From PALSA-612 sp963755155 (lineage in GTDB: Bacteria > Actinomycetota > Thermoleophilia > Gaiellales > Gaiellaceae), in NCBI GenBank assembly GCA_963755155.1, contig CAVWIV010000004.1, positions 330,112 through 394,111 on the forward strand: 64,000 bases of DNA. The letters run 5' to 3'. A model generated the notes under the pieces. The model was given only the letters and a program-made list of their open reading frames with translations, ran no database searches and was not told the DNA's origin. The stretch's first letter is position 1; every line of letters begins with the position of its first letter. The position numbers and the translations under genes were made by a program. Shown here piece by piece: positions 1 through 8,868 of the stretch.

Positions 1-2
1 GC

Positions 3-497
3 GAGCTCGCCATCGGCGGGCTGTTGCACGACATCGGCAAGCTCTCCACTCCCAGCGAGATCCTTCAGAAGCCGGGAGCGCTCGACGACGACGAACGCGC
101 AGTGATCGCAAAGCATCCGCTCTCGGGCGTAAAGCTGCTCAACGACCTGGGCGGGTTCTCGGAGCGCGTGCGGCGACTCGTCCGCGACCATCACGAGCGG
201 CTCGACGGCAGTGGCTACCCGGCCGGCCTGCGCGAGGACGAGCTTCAGCTCGACGCCAGGATTCTCGCCGTGTGCGACGTCTACGACGCGCTCATCTCCC
301 CGCGCGTGTACCGCGGCCCGTGGAGCCACGAGCAGGCGATGGCGCACCTGCACCAGGCCGCCGGCACGGAGTTCGACCGGCGGTCCGTGGAGGCACTCGA
401 CAGCGTGCTGCAGAGCGAGCGTGCCCGGGCGACGGGAGTGCTATCGGACCGACGCGAGCGCCTGCGCCAGGGATTGCCCGCCATCGAGCACGCCTGA
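3..497 (+). CDS. HD-GYP domain phosphodiesterase, 5' truncated
   Basis: The reading frame is open from the first bases of the window, so the N-terminus lies outside. The visible 164 residues hold the HD pair in HDIGK, followed by the signature HHERLDGSGYP with the GYP triplet, then the AVCDVYDAL segment typical of HD-GYP proteins. The family hydrolyses cyclic di-GMP or other cyclic nucleotides with a bound di-metal centre in the cytoplasm. Any sensory domain would be in the missing part. The 3' end overlaps the convergent ligD gene by 57 bases, so one of the two C-termini may be slightly misplaced. Confidence 0.85.
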   Translation, partial: ELAIGGLLHDIGKLSTPSEILQKPGALDDDERAVIAKHPLSGVKLLNDLGGFSERVRRLVRDHHERLDGSGYPAGLREDELQLDARILAVCDVYDALISPRVYRGPWSHEQAMAHLHQAAGTEFDRRSVEALDSVLQSERARATGVLSDRRERLRQGLPAIEHA

Positions 498-2759
498 GAA
501 CAGGTCCCCGTCCTTGGCCACCCGCCGCAGGACGACGTCCATCGTGAAGTCGGCCGGGTCGAGGCCAGCCTTCACCTCGTCCCAGCGCAGCGGCGTGGAG
601 ACCGGGGCTCCCGGCCGCGGCCGCACCGAGTAGGCGGACGCGATCGTCTTCCCTTCGCCGTTCTGGTTCGCGTCGATGAGCACGCCGCGGCGCTTTCGCT
701 TCACCCACTCGGTCGTGACGAGCCCGCGGTGCGTCGTCGCCAGCGTGCGCGCGACGATCTCTCCGAGCTCGCGCGCCTGTGCATACGTCGACCGGCGGGC
801 GATGGGCACGAGCACGTGCATCCCGTCGGCGCCGCTCGTCTTCGGATAGCCGGTGAGGCCGAGCCCGTCGAGCAACGCCTTCACGAGCAGCGCCACCTCG
901 ACGACCTCCGGGAAGCCGACGTCGGGCGACGGGTCGAGGTCGAAGAGCACCCAGTCCGGGCGGTCGGGCTTGTCCACGCGCGAGTACCACGTGTTCATGT
1001 CGATGCAGGCCATGTTCACCATCCACAGCAGCGCGAGCTCGTCGTTCACGAGCGGCGCGTCGATCAGCCGGCGCTGGCGCGGGCTCTCGCGCGTCGAGAC
1101 CTCGAACCGCCGTGTCGGTATCCAATCGGGCATGTGCTTCGGCGCGTCCTTCTGGAAGAAGAACTTGCCGTCGATGCCGTCGGGGTAGCGCTTCATCGTG
1201 AACGGCCGCTCGCGGAGGTGGGGGAGGATGGTGGGCGCGATCTCGCGGTAGTACGCCAGCAGTTCGCCCTTCGTGATCCCGTCTTCGGGCCAGAAGAGCT
1301 TGTCGAGGTTGGAAAGCTTCAGGGTCCTCTTGCCCTTCCGGATCTCCGTGGGGAACGGATCCTCGCGGCGGACCTCCTCGGGCGGCTTGTCGTCTCGTAT
1401 CCCGAGATAGACAGGCGCACGGAGATGACCGTCGTGCGTCCACTCGACGAACGCGACCTCCACCACGAGCTCCGGCTCCACCCATGTGAGGTCGCTCGTC
1501 CGGACGCGGGGCATCTTCGGCACCGTCTCGAGCGGCGAATCCGGCCGTACGAGCGGCTTCAGGCGCACAAGGAGCTCGTCGATCGCGTCCTCCGAGTAGC
1601 CCGCGCCGACATTGCCCGCCCAGCGCAGCTTTCCCCGGTCGCGGACGGCGACCACGAGCGCGCCCATCCGCTCTCGTTTGCGCTGTCCCTTCGTGTAGCC
1701 GGCGACGACGAACTCCTGCTGCGGCCGCACCTTCACCTTTAGCCACTGCCGCGACCGGCCCTGGTCGTAGGGCGAGTCGGCCCGCTTGGCCATGACTCCT
1801 TCCAGGCCCTGCTTGGACGCCGCCTCGAGCAACGCTTCCCCGTCGTCGAACGTATCGCTCAGGACGACCGACTTCGACCGCGCGAGCAGTTTCGCGAGGC
1901 GCTTGCGGCGCTCGGTCAGGGGGAGGTCGACGAGCGGCTCGCCGTCCTGCTCTAGCAGATCGAAGACGTAGTAGACGAGCGTCCCCGATCCCTGCTGCAT
2001 GGCGGAGAAGCTCGCGCGCCCATTATCGTCGAGCCTGCAGACCTCGCCGTCGAGGACGCAGTCGGGAGTCCGTACCGCCTGCGGCAGAGCTCGGGCGACC
2101 GTCTCGAAGCGGCTCGTGAAATCGCTCTTCCCGCTGCGGCTCTGCAATTCCTCGACCTCGCCTCCACGGATGTAGGCGAGAGCGCGGTAGCCGTCCCACT
2201 TCGGCTCGAAGAGCCAGCCCTCGCCGCGGGGCAGCTCCTTCACGAGCGTGGCGGCCATCGGCCGATAGCGGCGCTTAGTGCCTGACGGCTTGGCGACCTC
2301 GTCGCGCTTGCGCAGGAGCAGCCAGTTCTTCTCCTGGCCGGAGAGGTGTGCCGGGATGAGGGCCCAGGTGCCCTGAAGGCGCTTGCCGTCGAGCCGGAAC
2401 GTCAGTCCGCCGTCGCGCTTCTCCTCGATCAGCTCGTACGTTCCGCGGTCCCAGATCTCGACGGTGCCTGCGCCGTACTCGCCCTTCGGGATCTCGCCCT
2501 CGAACGTTCCGTACTCGAGCGGATGGTCTTCGACGTGGACAGCGAGGTGTTGCTGGCCCGGCTCGAGCGGCACGCCTTTCGGCACCGCCCAGCTCGCGAG
2601 CGCGCCGTCGCGCTCGAGGCGAAGGTCGTAGTGGAGCGCCCTCGCCTGGTGGCGCTGGATAACGAAGGCCGGCGCGCCCTTTCCGTGCTCGACCGCCCGG
2701 TCGCGGTCGAGCTTTTGGCTCCGGCGTCTTTCCCGGCCTGCGCTTGCGCCGATAGTCAC
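441..2759 (-). CDS. ligD: Multifunctional ATP-dependent DNA ligase LigD (PE-LIG-POL)
   Basis: A 772-residue intact protein with all three LigD modules. The 3'-phosphoesterase domain is at about residues 30-150, and H37, H43, D45, R47, H79 and Y83 fit the spacing of the known PE active site. The ligase domain (about 165-460) has the adenylation lysine K187 in PKWDGY. The primase-polymerase domain (about 478-772) contains FDLDPSPD with its catalytic acidic pair near 607-609. LigD processes and seals double-strand breaks with Ku in non-homologous end joining. The PE-LIG-POL order is the Pseudomonas order; mycobacterial LigD is POL-PE-LIG. No ku gene is in the window. The start chosen is the first codon in frame upstream of the PE domain. 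Confidence 0.95.
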   Translation of the reverse strand: MTIGASAGRERRRSQKLDRDRAVEHGKGAPAFVIQRHQARALHYDLRLERDGALASWAVPKGVPLEPGQQHLAVHVEDHPLEYGTFEGEIPKGEYGAGTVEIWDRGTYELIEEKRDGGLTFRLDGKRLQGTWALIPAHLSGQEKNWLLLRKRDEVAKPSGTKRRYRPMAATLVKELPRGEGWLFEPKWDGYRALAYIRGGEVEELQSRSGKSDFTSRFETVARALPQAVRTPDCVLDGEVCRLDDNGRASFSAMQQGSGTLVYYVFDLLEQDGEPLVDLPLTERRKRLAKLLARSKSVVLSDTFDDGEALLEAASKQGLEGVMAKRADSPYDQGRSRQWLKVKVRPQQEFVVAGYTKGQRKRERMGALVVAVRDRGKLRWAGNVGAGYSEDAIDELLVRLKPLVRPDSPLETVPKMPRVRTSDLTWVEPELVVEVAFVEWTHDGHLRAPVYLGIRDDKPPEEVRREDPFPTEIRKGKRTLKLSNLDKLFWPEDGITKGELLAYYREIAPTILPHLRERPFTMKRYPDGIDGKFFFQKDAPKHMPDWIPTRRFEVSTRESPRQRRLIDAPLVNDELALLWMVNMACIDMNTWYSRVDKPDRPDWVLFDLDPSPDVGFPEVVEVALLVKALLDGLGLTGYPKTSGADGMHVLVPIARRSTYAQARELGEIVARTLATTHRGLVTTEWVKRKRRGVLIDANQNGEGKTIASAYSVRPRPGAPVSTPLRWDEVKAGLDPADFTMDVVLRRVAKDGDLFSGVLDGGQSLAQALASVR

Positions 2760-2876
2760 GAAGTCGGTCGGAAGAGGGCATCGTGATCGCGTGTCGCCGC
2801 GAAAACGGCTAGTTCATGCGGTTTCAGGGGGTTGTACGCAACGGGGATAAGCCTGTGGAGACTGTGGATTCCCGAT

Positions 2877-2899
2877 CTTTGTGCCGAAAACGCACAAAG
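2877..2899 (-). terminator. Hairpin downstream of accA
   Basis: A perfect 8-base inverted repeat CTTTGTGC / GCACAAAG with a 7-base loop lies 16 bases past the reconstructed accA stop on the minus strand. There is no clear T-run, so it is a candidate terminator for the leftward accD-accA train and would separate it from ligD. Confidence 0.45.
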
Positions 2900-2914
2900 T
2901 TGTGCCCGATCTCG

Positions 2915-3849
2915 TCACGCGTAGATGCCCATGCGCCGAAACTTCGCCCTGCCGCTCCCGCCGGAGGATGTCCGGGGGCGTGCCTTCGATCTCGGAGAGC
3001 GCCAGCTCGAGTGCCTCGCCGAGCAGCCGCGCGGCCCCGTCGTGATCGGTCTGCGCGCCGCCGTCCGGCTCGGGGACGATGCCGTCGATCACCCCCAGCT
3101 CGAGCGAGTGCAGCGCGTCCGGCTTGAAGGCCGCCGCCGCCTTCCGCGCCTCGCCGGCGTCGCGCCAGAGGATCGCCGCGCACCCTTCCGGGCTGATGAC
3201 CGAGTAGATCGCGTTCTCCTGCATGAGCACGCGATCGGCCACGGCGATGGCGATGGCGCCGCCCGATCCTCCCTCGCCGATGATGCAGGAGACGATCGGC
3301 ACGCCGAGCCGGGCGAGCACGGCCTGCGAGCGCGCGATGGCGCCGCCCTGCCCGTGCTGCTCGGCCGAGACGCCCGGGTACGCGCCCAGGCGTGTCGACA
3401 AGCGTGATGAGTGGAAACTCGTGCCGCCCGGCGAGCTCCATCACGCGCATCGCCTTCCGGTAGCCCTCCGGGTACGCCATGCCGAAGTTCCGCTGGGTGC
3501 GCTCCTTGAGGTCGCGGCCCTTCTGATGGCCGATGAGCGCGACCGTGCGGTCGCGGAATCGGCCGATGCCGGTGACGAGCGCCTGGTCGTCGGCACGACC
3601 ACGGTCGCCGTGCAGCTCGACGAAGTCGTCGAACAGCCGTCCCACGTAGTCGAGCGTGTACGGCCGTTCGGGATGACGCGCGAGCTCGACGGAGCGCCAG
3701 ATCTCCTCGTCCGTGACCTCCGCGTCCATCCGCTCGAGCTGCTCCTCGAGCCGTTCGAGATCCGTGGAGAGCCCCGTGCCGCCGAGCAGGCTCAGCCGCT
3801 TGAGCTTCGCCAGCCGCTCGCGAAGACGGAGCTGCTGCTCAGCCGTCAC
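2915..3849 (-). CDS. accA: Acetyl-CoA carboxylase carboxyltransferase subunit alpha (two frameshifts)
   Basis: Catalyses transfer of carboxyl from carboxybiotin to acetyl-CoA together with AccD, giving malonyl-CoA for fatty acid synthesis. The N-terminal half, through FPLITLVDTPG, is in one frame. AYPGVSAEQHGQGGAIARS and the rest follow in another frame after an indel near 3,392. A second indel near 2,955 restores the family ending KFRRMGIYA and a stop at 2,915; without it the reading frame would run on to 2,814 with an unrelated tail. The GTG start overlaps the accD stop as GTGA, implying translational coupling. The protein is otherwise well conserved, so the frameshifts look like sequence errors. 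Confidence 0.9.
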
Positions 3850-4697
3850 TCGCGCTCACGCGAGAACAGTCGCAGCAGCGTGGCCAGGTACGGGCGAAGC
3901 TCCTTCCGCGGGAGGATCGCGTCGACGTGGCCGAAGCGGTAGTTCGACTCCGCGAGCCCGAAGTCGTCGGGAAGCTTCTCCCGGGTCGTCTGCTGAACGA
4001 CGCGAGGGCCCGTGAACGACAGGAGCGCCTTTGGCTCGGCGACGATCACGTCCCCGAGCGACGCAAAGCTCGCGAGCACGCCGGCGGTCGTCGGATGCGC
4101 CATGACGCTGAAGAGCGCCCCGCCGGCGTCGTGGAGGTCCTCGACTGCGCACACGGTCTTCGGCAGCTGCATCAGGGAGAGGATCCCTTCCTGCATGCGT
4201 GCGCCACCCGACGCCGTGACGGAGATGAGCGGCACGCCGCGCTCGGCCGCGCTCTCGCAGGCGCGTACGAGCTTCTCCCCCACCGCGCTGCCCATCGATC
4301 CGCCGAGGAACGAGAAGTCCATGACGGAGAGCTCGCAGTCGTGCTCGTCGAGCGTCGCGCGGCCGATGACGATCGCCTCCCCGAGCCCCGTCTGCAGCTC
4401 CGCTTCCGCAAGCCGTTCCTTGTAGGGGCGGAGGTCGAAGAACTCGAGCGGGTCGGCCGACCGGACGTCCGCCGCCTCCTCCTCGAAGCTGCCGGGATCG
4501 GCGAGATACGCGATCCGCTCGCCCGCAGGCATGGGGAAGTGGTGCCCGCACTGGGTGCACACGCGCAGGGCTACCCGCAGCTCCTCGTCGCGGAAGTGCG
4601 AGTTGCACGAGGGGCACGTGTTCGGGTGGCGCTTCCCCTCGACCGCCTGTGGCTCGTCCTTCCGCTCGATCGAGACGTCGATGCCGCTTTCGGCCAT
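3846..4697 (-). CDS. accD: Acetyl-CoA carboxylase carboxyltransferase subunit beta
   Basis: A 283-residue intact AccD. A four-cysteine zinc ribbon near the N-terminus (CPSC, then CTQCGHHF) is followed by the crotonase-like carboxyltransferase fold with TASGGARMQEG and the oxyanion-hole region. It forms the alpha2beta2 carboxyltransferase with AccA, encoded immediately downstream with a 4-base overlap. ATG at 4,697 is chosen because it gives the short actinobacterial N-terminus MAESGIDV. A longer in-frame extension would run through the GH3 gene in another frame. The start is 11 bases past the GH3 stop, so the genes are probably co-transcribed. Confidence 0.95.
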   Translation of the reverse strand: MAESGIDVSIERKDEPQAVEGKRHPNTCPSCNSHFRDEELRVALRVCTQCGHHFPMPAGERIAYLADPGSFEEEAADVRSADPLEFFDLRPYKERLAEAELQTGLGEAIVIGRATLDEHDCELSVMDFSFLGGSMGSAVGEKLVRACESAAERGVPLISVTASGGARMQEGILSLMQLPKTVCAVEDLHDAGGALFSVMAHPTTAGVLASFASLGDVIVAEPKALLSFTGPRVVQQTTREKLPDDFGLAESNYRFGHVDAILPRKELRPYLATLLRLFSRERE

Positions 4698-4708
4698 CAG
4701 ATGGCCCA

Positions 4709-5737
4709 CTATAGACCCGCTCTCAAAGCCAGCACGCGCGCCGCTGCCTCGCGTACGCGCTGCCGAAACGACGCCGATTGCCGCGCCTTCGCGAGCAGGT
4801 GACGGTAGACGGGGAGATACGAGCCGCGGCCCGTCAACAGCAGGAGATCGGCGCCCGCTCGCACAGCTCGCTCGGAGGTGGCCGTAATCGGGCCGGTCGC
4901 GAGCGACGCCGCAGCCTCCATCGAGTCCGTCACCACTACGCCGCGGTAACCGAGCTTGCCGCGCAGCAAACCCTCGATGGCCGCGCGCGACTGCGACGCA
5001 ATGCGGTTGGGGTCGAGCGCCGGGTAGCGCGCGTGGGAGACCATCACGAGCGGCACGCCCTCGGTGATGGCGGCCGCGAACGGCGGCACGTCGACGGCCA
5101 TGAGCCTTGCGCGACTGCGGCGAATCGTGACCGGGCCGTCGTCCGTGTTCACCCTCGCGGCCCCGAGGCCCGGGAAGTGCTTGACCGTCGGCGCGATCCC
5201 TCCCGCGCGCCAGCCCGCCACGGCCGCGGCGGCAGCCTCGCTCACCCGCCCCGGCCGTGTCGAGAACGACCGCGAGGCAAGCGCAGCCCCCGGGACGCTG
5301 GGGACGTCGGCCACCGGGGCGAGGCTGACGGTGATCCCGGCCCGTCGCAGCACGAGCCCGGCTCGTCTGGCATCGCGACCTACCGTGCCGGCCGCCGCCT
5401 GCTGCGGGGCAGAGAGCACGGGCGGAGCCCACGGGACGATCCTCACGTCGCCTCCTTCCTGGTCGACGGCGATCACGGGGTTGCGGCCGGCCTGACGGAG
5501 CTGCCGCGTCAGCGTTCGCAGCTGCCCCGGCGAAGCGACGTTGCCGCCGAAGAGGATGACGCCCGCCGCCTTCCGCTCGCGGAGTGCCTTCAGCACGTAC
5601 GGAGGTGCGGAGGTCCCCTGGAAGCTCATGACGATCAGCTGGCCGACCTGCTGCTGAAGGGGAAGATCGCGGCCGCCTGCGGGTGACGCAGCCGGAATCG
5701 CAAGCATGACGAAGAGAAGAGCGAGCAGCCTGCTCAA
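4709..5737 (-). CDS. Secreted glycoside hydrolase family 3 protein (beta-N-acetylhexosaminidase type)
   Basis: A 342-residue protein with an N-terminal hydrophobic signal segment (about residues 1-20). The GH3 barrel carries VDQEGG near residue 91, KHFPG at 186-190 and the nucleophile-type aspartate D271 in VVVTDSMEA. This single-domain architecture resembles NagZ, which removes N-acetylglucosamine from muropeptides; the export signal implies action outside the membrane. The start is a TTG overlapping the arginase-like stop (TTGA). An internal ATG at residue 11 would leave a poor signal peptide. Substrate is not certain from sequence alone. Confidence 0.85.
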   Translation of the reverse strand: MSRLLALLFVMLAIPAASPAGGRDLPLQQQVGQLIVMSFQGTSAPPYVLKALRERKAAGVILFGGNVASPGQLRTLTRQLRQAGRNPVIAVDQEGGDVRIVPWAPPVLSAPQQAAAGTVGRDARRAGLVLRRAGITVSLAPVADVPSVPGAALASRSFSTRPGRVSEAAAAAVAGWRAGGIAPTVKHFPGLGAARVNTDDGPVTIRRSRARLMAVDVPPFAAAITEGVPLVMVSHARYPALDPNRIASQSRAAIEGLLRGKLGYRGVVVTDSMEAAASLATGPITATSERAVRAGADLLLLTGRGSYLPVYRHLLAKARQSASFRQRVREAAARVLALRAGL

Positions 5738-6510
5738 AGACCGAGAGCGGCTACGAGCCTCGCCAGCGGCTGGACGCTGGCTCGATCCGGCGTCACGCCG
5801 GACAATCCGGCACCCGCCACCATCGATCGCTCGGCGACCGTCTGGAGGAGCTGCTCGGCGTCAGGCAGGCTCATTCCGTCAGGCTCCGGCATGAACGACG
5901 GCAGCTCGTCCGCGTCCATCACGTCGGCGTCGAAGGCGACGTAGACGGCGTCCGTGCTCTCGAGCACGGCGTCGAGGTCAACTGCGCTCGTGGCAAGACC
6001 CGTCTGCGCGATGAATGCCTCCTCCGGCGGATCGAGGTTCCGCGCTCCGAGGAGCACCGTGTCCTCGATGCGGACGGAGCCGGCATCGAGCACCATCCGC
6101 AGGGGCATGCCCCACTGGTTGCCGCTCGGCGAGGTCTCAGGCGTGTTGAGATCGCCGTGTGCGTCGAGCCAGACGAGGCCCAGACGGTCGAAGCGCGCTG
6201 ACAGAGCCTCGATCGCGCCCACGTGAGAGCAGCAACAGCCGCCGAGCACGAGCGGGCGCTCGGGGAGCGCCGTCGCCAGCGCGAGCTCCTGCTCGCCGAG
6301 GCTCGGCTCCTCGATGACCGCCACCTCCGGATACATGAGGTCGAGTGAAGCGCCGGCGACCATGACGTCACCACCGTCGCCCCAGGCCCGCGGGACGCGC
6401 ACGAGACCGGCGGCGAACTCGCGCCCGCAGGCGTGGCACTCGTAGCCCGGCCCGATCGCGACGGCGGTGTACGTCTTGCAGTACGGGCATTTGCCGCGGA
6501 GAACGCTCAC
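5734..6510 (-). CDS. Arginase/agmatinase-family protein with N-terminal zinc ribbon
   Basis: About 258 residues. The first 30 contain two CxxC knuckles (CPYC and CHAC), a rubredoxin-like zinc ribbon. The rest is a ureohydrolase fold: WLDAHGDLN keeps the D-A-H-x-D metal motif and AFDADVMDAD keeps the second D-x-D motif. The usual GGDHS block is replaced by GGCCCSHVG, which retains a histidine but adds three cysteines. The family hydrolyses guanidino groups with two manganese ions; the substrate here is unknown. The GTG start at 6,510 overlaps the stop of the upstream GNAT gene, and the stop overlaps the GH3 start, so the gene sits in a tight operon. Confidence 0.8.
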   Translation of the reverse strand: MSVLRGKCPYCKTYTAVAIGPGYECHACGREFAAGLVRVPRAWGDGGDVMVAGASLDLMYPEVAVIEEPSLGEQELALATALPERPLVLGGCCCSHVGAIEALSARFDRLGLVWLDAHGDLNTPETSPSGNQWGMPLRMVLDAGSVRIEDTVLLGARNLDPPEEAFIAQTGLATSAVDLDAVLESTDAVYVAFDADVMDADELPSFMPEPDGMSLPDAEQLLQTVAERSMVAGAGLSGVTPDRASVQPLARLVAALGL

Positions 6511-7409
6511 ACCAGCTCCTTCTCGTACGTGATCTCCTCGGTCACGACGTGCATGCCGACACGCTCGTAGAGGCGTGTCGCGCCGGTCGGGTTCTCCGAG
6601 TCGACGCCGAGGCTCACGCGGCGGATGTCGCGTGCCCAGAACTCGCGGAAGGCGTGGAGCAGAAGCGCCTGACCGAGGCCCTGCCGTCGATAGGCCTGCC
6701 GCGTGCCGATCATGCCGACGAAGCCTCCGCCGTGCCTGCCCGACTCGCAACGGGCGTACGCGGCGATCCGTTCGCCGTCCCGGACGACAAACCAGAGGCT
6801 CTTGTCGTCGTCGGCACGCAGCTTCCACCACTCCTCGAACGACATCGGGACGAAGCCCCACTCGTTCGCGAATGCCTCCCCGACCGCGTCGTGGTACTCG
6901 CGTGCTTCGTCCTCGCGGAAGGTGTCGACGGCGAGGCCGTCACGCACCTCCGGTACCGGTGGCTCCTCAGTGAGCTCGATCGCCATCTCGTAATGCCGCC
7001 GCGCGGGCTGATAGCCACGCGACTCGAGGAGTGCGTGCGCGCTCTTGTCCGCTCCCAGCGTGTGTTGCAGGACACGCCCGACCCCGTGCTTGCGGGCCCT
7101 CGCCTCCGTGTCGTCGACGAGCAGAGCTCCGAGCCCGCGGCCCTTGGCGTCGGGCCGCACGCAGCTGCCTCCGAACGCCGTCCCGTCGTGCACTTCGATC
7201 CAGCCGGTCGCGATCGCACGGCCGTCTTCCGAGAGCAGCCACGAGTCCTCGTCGAGGTTCGTTCGCAGCCACCAGCTGCGGACGTCGTTCTCGCCGATCG
7301 TCGGCGTCAGCCCGAGCGACCTCTCGTCCTCTGTGAGCAACTCGGCGACGAGGGCCGCGTCCTCGTGTGTCAGCGGGCGCGACGAGATGCCCTCAGGGAG
7401 CGAGCTCAT
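6507..7409 (-). CDS. Tandem GNAT-family N-acetyltransferase
   Basis: A 300-residue protein with two GNAT modules. The first has the acetyl-CoA loop near VRPDAKGRGLGALLV and the second near TRQAYRRQGLGQALLL, with ENPTGATRLYERVGM as the closing motif. Double GNATs of this type include mycothiol synthase (MshD)-like and antibiotic-modifying enzymes, but no specific substrate can be read from the sequence. ATG at 7,409 is chosen and overlaps the end of the upstream HAD gene by 17 bases. A frame extension further upstream is read-through of that gene in another frame. Confidence 0.8.
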   Translation of the reverse strand: MSSLPEGISSRPLTHEDAALVAELLTEDERSLGLTPTIGENDVRSWWLRTNLDEDSWLLSEDGRAIATGWIEVHDGTAFGGSCVRPDAKGRGLGALLVDDTEARARKHGVGRVLQHTLGADKSAHALLESRGYQPARRHYEMAIELTEEPPVPEVRDGLAVDTFREDEAREYHDAVGEAFANEWGFVPMSFEEWWKLRADDDKSLWFVVRDGERIAAYARCESGRHGGGFVGMIGTRQAYRRQGLGQALLLHAFREFWARDIRRVSLGVDSENPTGATRLYERVGMHVVTEEITYEKELV

Positions 7410-8031
7410 CGAGCACCTCCGCGAGGGATACGAGCGTCGGCGACTCGCGAGCCGGCGTATAGCCGTCTCTGTCTTGGCCGAGCCGGTTGATCCAGAAGCA
7501 GGGGATGCCGAGCTCCGACGTCGGCGCGACGTCGTGGAAGAGGCTCGCGGCGACGTGAACATCCGGCAGCCGCCCTTCTTCCTTCTCGAACGCCTGCCAG
7601 TGGCCATGAGCCGGCTTGTAGGAGCCGATCTCGGACGCGACGATCGACCGGTCGAACGGCACGCCGATCGCCGTCATCGACGCGTCGATGAAGTCGCGAT
7701 CGGTGTTCGAGAGGATGCAGAGCCGCCAGCCGCGCGCCCGCGCCTGCTCGAGCGCACCCGGTACCTCGGGGAACACGTCCCACGACGGCAGGGCAGCGCC
7801 GAGCGCGTCTCGCTCGTCCGCCGGAGCGCCCAGCCGCTCGAGCACGCGCGCCATCACCTCCCGGTACGGCAGCTCGGGCTCGTCGCGCTCGATCGCCGGC
7901 TCCAGCTCGTGGTACGCGGCGAGCTTCGGGTCAGCCTCGTCCTCGCCGAAGATGCGCGCCAGCTCGCGACGCATGCCGCCGTTCCAGTCGACGAGCGTGC
8001 CGTAGCAGTCGAACGTCGCCCAGCGCTCCAC
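7393..8031 (-). CDS. HAD superfamily hydrolase, haloacid dehalogenase type II-like
   Basis: A 212-residue intact protein. Motif I is FDCYGTLVDW with nucleophile D8, motif II is ILSNTD, the motif III lysine is in SYKPAHGHW, and motif IV is the acidic HDVAPT region. The layout matches L-2-haloacid dehalogenase and related phosphatases; true dehalogenase activity cannot be distinguished from phosphatase activity here. It is the first gene of the tight leftward block running to accA, 20 bases after the lipid kinase stop. Confidence 0.85.
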   Translation of the reverse strand: MERWATFDCYGTLVDWNGGMRRELARIFGEDEADPKLAAYHELEPAIERDEPELPYREVMARVLERLGAPADERDALGAALPSWDVFPEVPGALEQARARGWRLCILSNTDRDFIDASMTAIGVPFDRSIVASEIGSYKPAHGHWQAFEKEEGRLPDVHVAASLFHDVAPTSELGIPCFWINRLGQDRDGYTPARESPTLVSLAEVLDELAP

Positions 8032-8051
8032 GCCGGGAGACTAGCGGTCGG

Positions 8052-8868
8052 CTATTGGAGGACCGTGACCGCGTCGCGCTCGGCCTCGAACACTGCCTCG
8101 CGCACGTCGCCGAGGTCTTCGCCGTCCGCTTGGAGCGGCAGCGGGACGTCGCAGTGGACCTCGATGCGGTCGAGATCGTGTCCCGCGAGGACGCCATGCA
8201 CCGGCCATCCCGCGCCGGACGAGCACGCGGGTGCCAGGCACGCCGACGACAGCGCCGTCACCGAACGGGCGCCACGACGTCCAGACCAAGCTCGAAGCGA
8301 GCAGCAGGTAGGAAGCGCAGCGGCAGGGGGCCGGCGTACGTGAAGACCGCGTCGTTCGAGACGAAGACGGCGGCGCGCGGCCCAAGCCCACGACCTCGAG
8401 CCGTGGCTCGTAGCCCCGTAGGAGGTCGCGCAACCACTGCCCGGCCGTACTGGAGGTCGCTGGAGCGGCGGCCGCTCGCGCGCGCTGCCTGCGTCTCCAG
8501 CTCGCGCACGACGTCTGAGTCGACGCCGATGCCCGCAGAGAACGCGAAACCGGCGGCCGTTCACCCGCCCGACCGAGATTCTGCGCTCACGCGCGCCGAG
8601 GGAGCGCGCCAGGACGTTCGCGCCGCCCGCGGGCACCACGCCCAGAGCCACGCCGCCCCGAAGCCCGTTGAGCGCCTCGTTGAGCGACGCCGTCGCCGCC
8701 GAGCACCCAGACCTCGTCGCCCACGGCCACACGCGCGAGCTCGGTCGCATGCCCGCGACGCTCCGTGCGGAGCGTCTCCTCCGGCCGCAGCCGAGCCTCG
8801 ACCTCCGCGATCCGCTCGTCCGTGACGCGGCTCGCATACGGATTGACGATGAGCGTGCGGCGCGTCAA
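8052..8868 (-). CDS. Diacylglycerol kinase/YegS-like lipid kinase (frameshifted)
   Basis: Three frames join to a typical lipid kinase. The N-terminus TLIVNPYASRV gives the nucleotide-binding loop, then EVWVLGGDG is followed after an indel (near 8,690) by LNEALNGLRGG and VVPAGGANVLARSLG. A second indel leads to an acyl-lipid kinase C-terminal half (SNDAVFTYAGPLPLRFLPA). A third leads to the end LQADGEDLGDV, a family hallmark. Such enzymes phosphorylate diacylglycerol or related lipids at the membrane. The TTG start overlaps the stop of the FAD oxidoreductase (TTGA). At least three indels suggest sequence error. Confidence 0.75.

Noticed and set aside
292..1746. Long minus-strand reading frame inside ligD
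   Set aside because: It reads Arg/Ala-rich low-complexity protein and overlaps the ligD frame; GC-rich shadow.
2830..2875. GTGGATT/GATAAGC strings resembling DnaA boxes
   Set aside because: Single weak matches upstream of ligD with no origin context in this segment.
8230..8241. GGTGCCAGGCAC similar to the ends of the 29-kb element
   Set aside because: Only 12 bases, inside the lipid kinase gene, and no inverted partner nearby.
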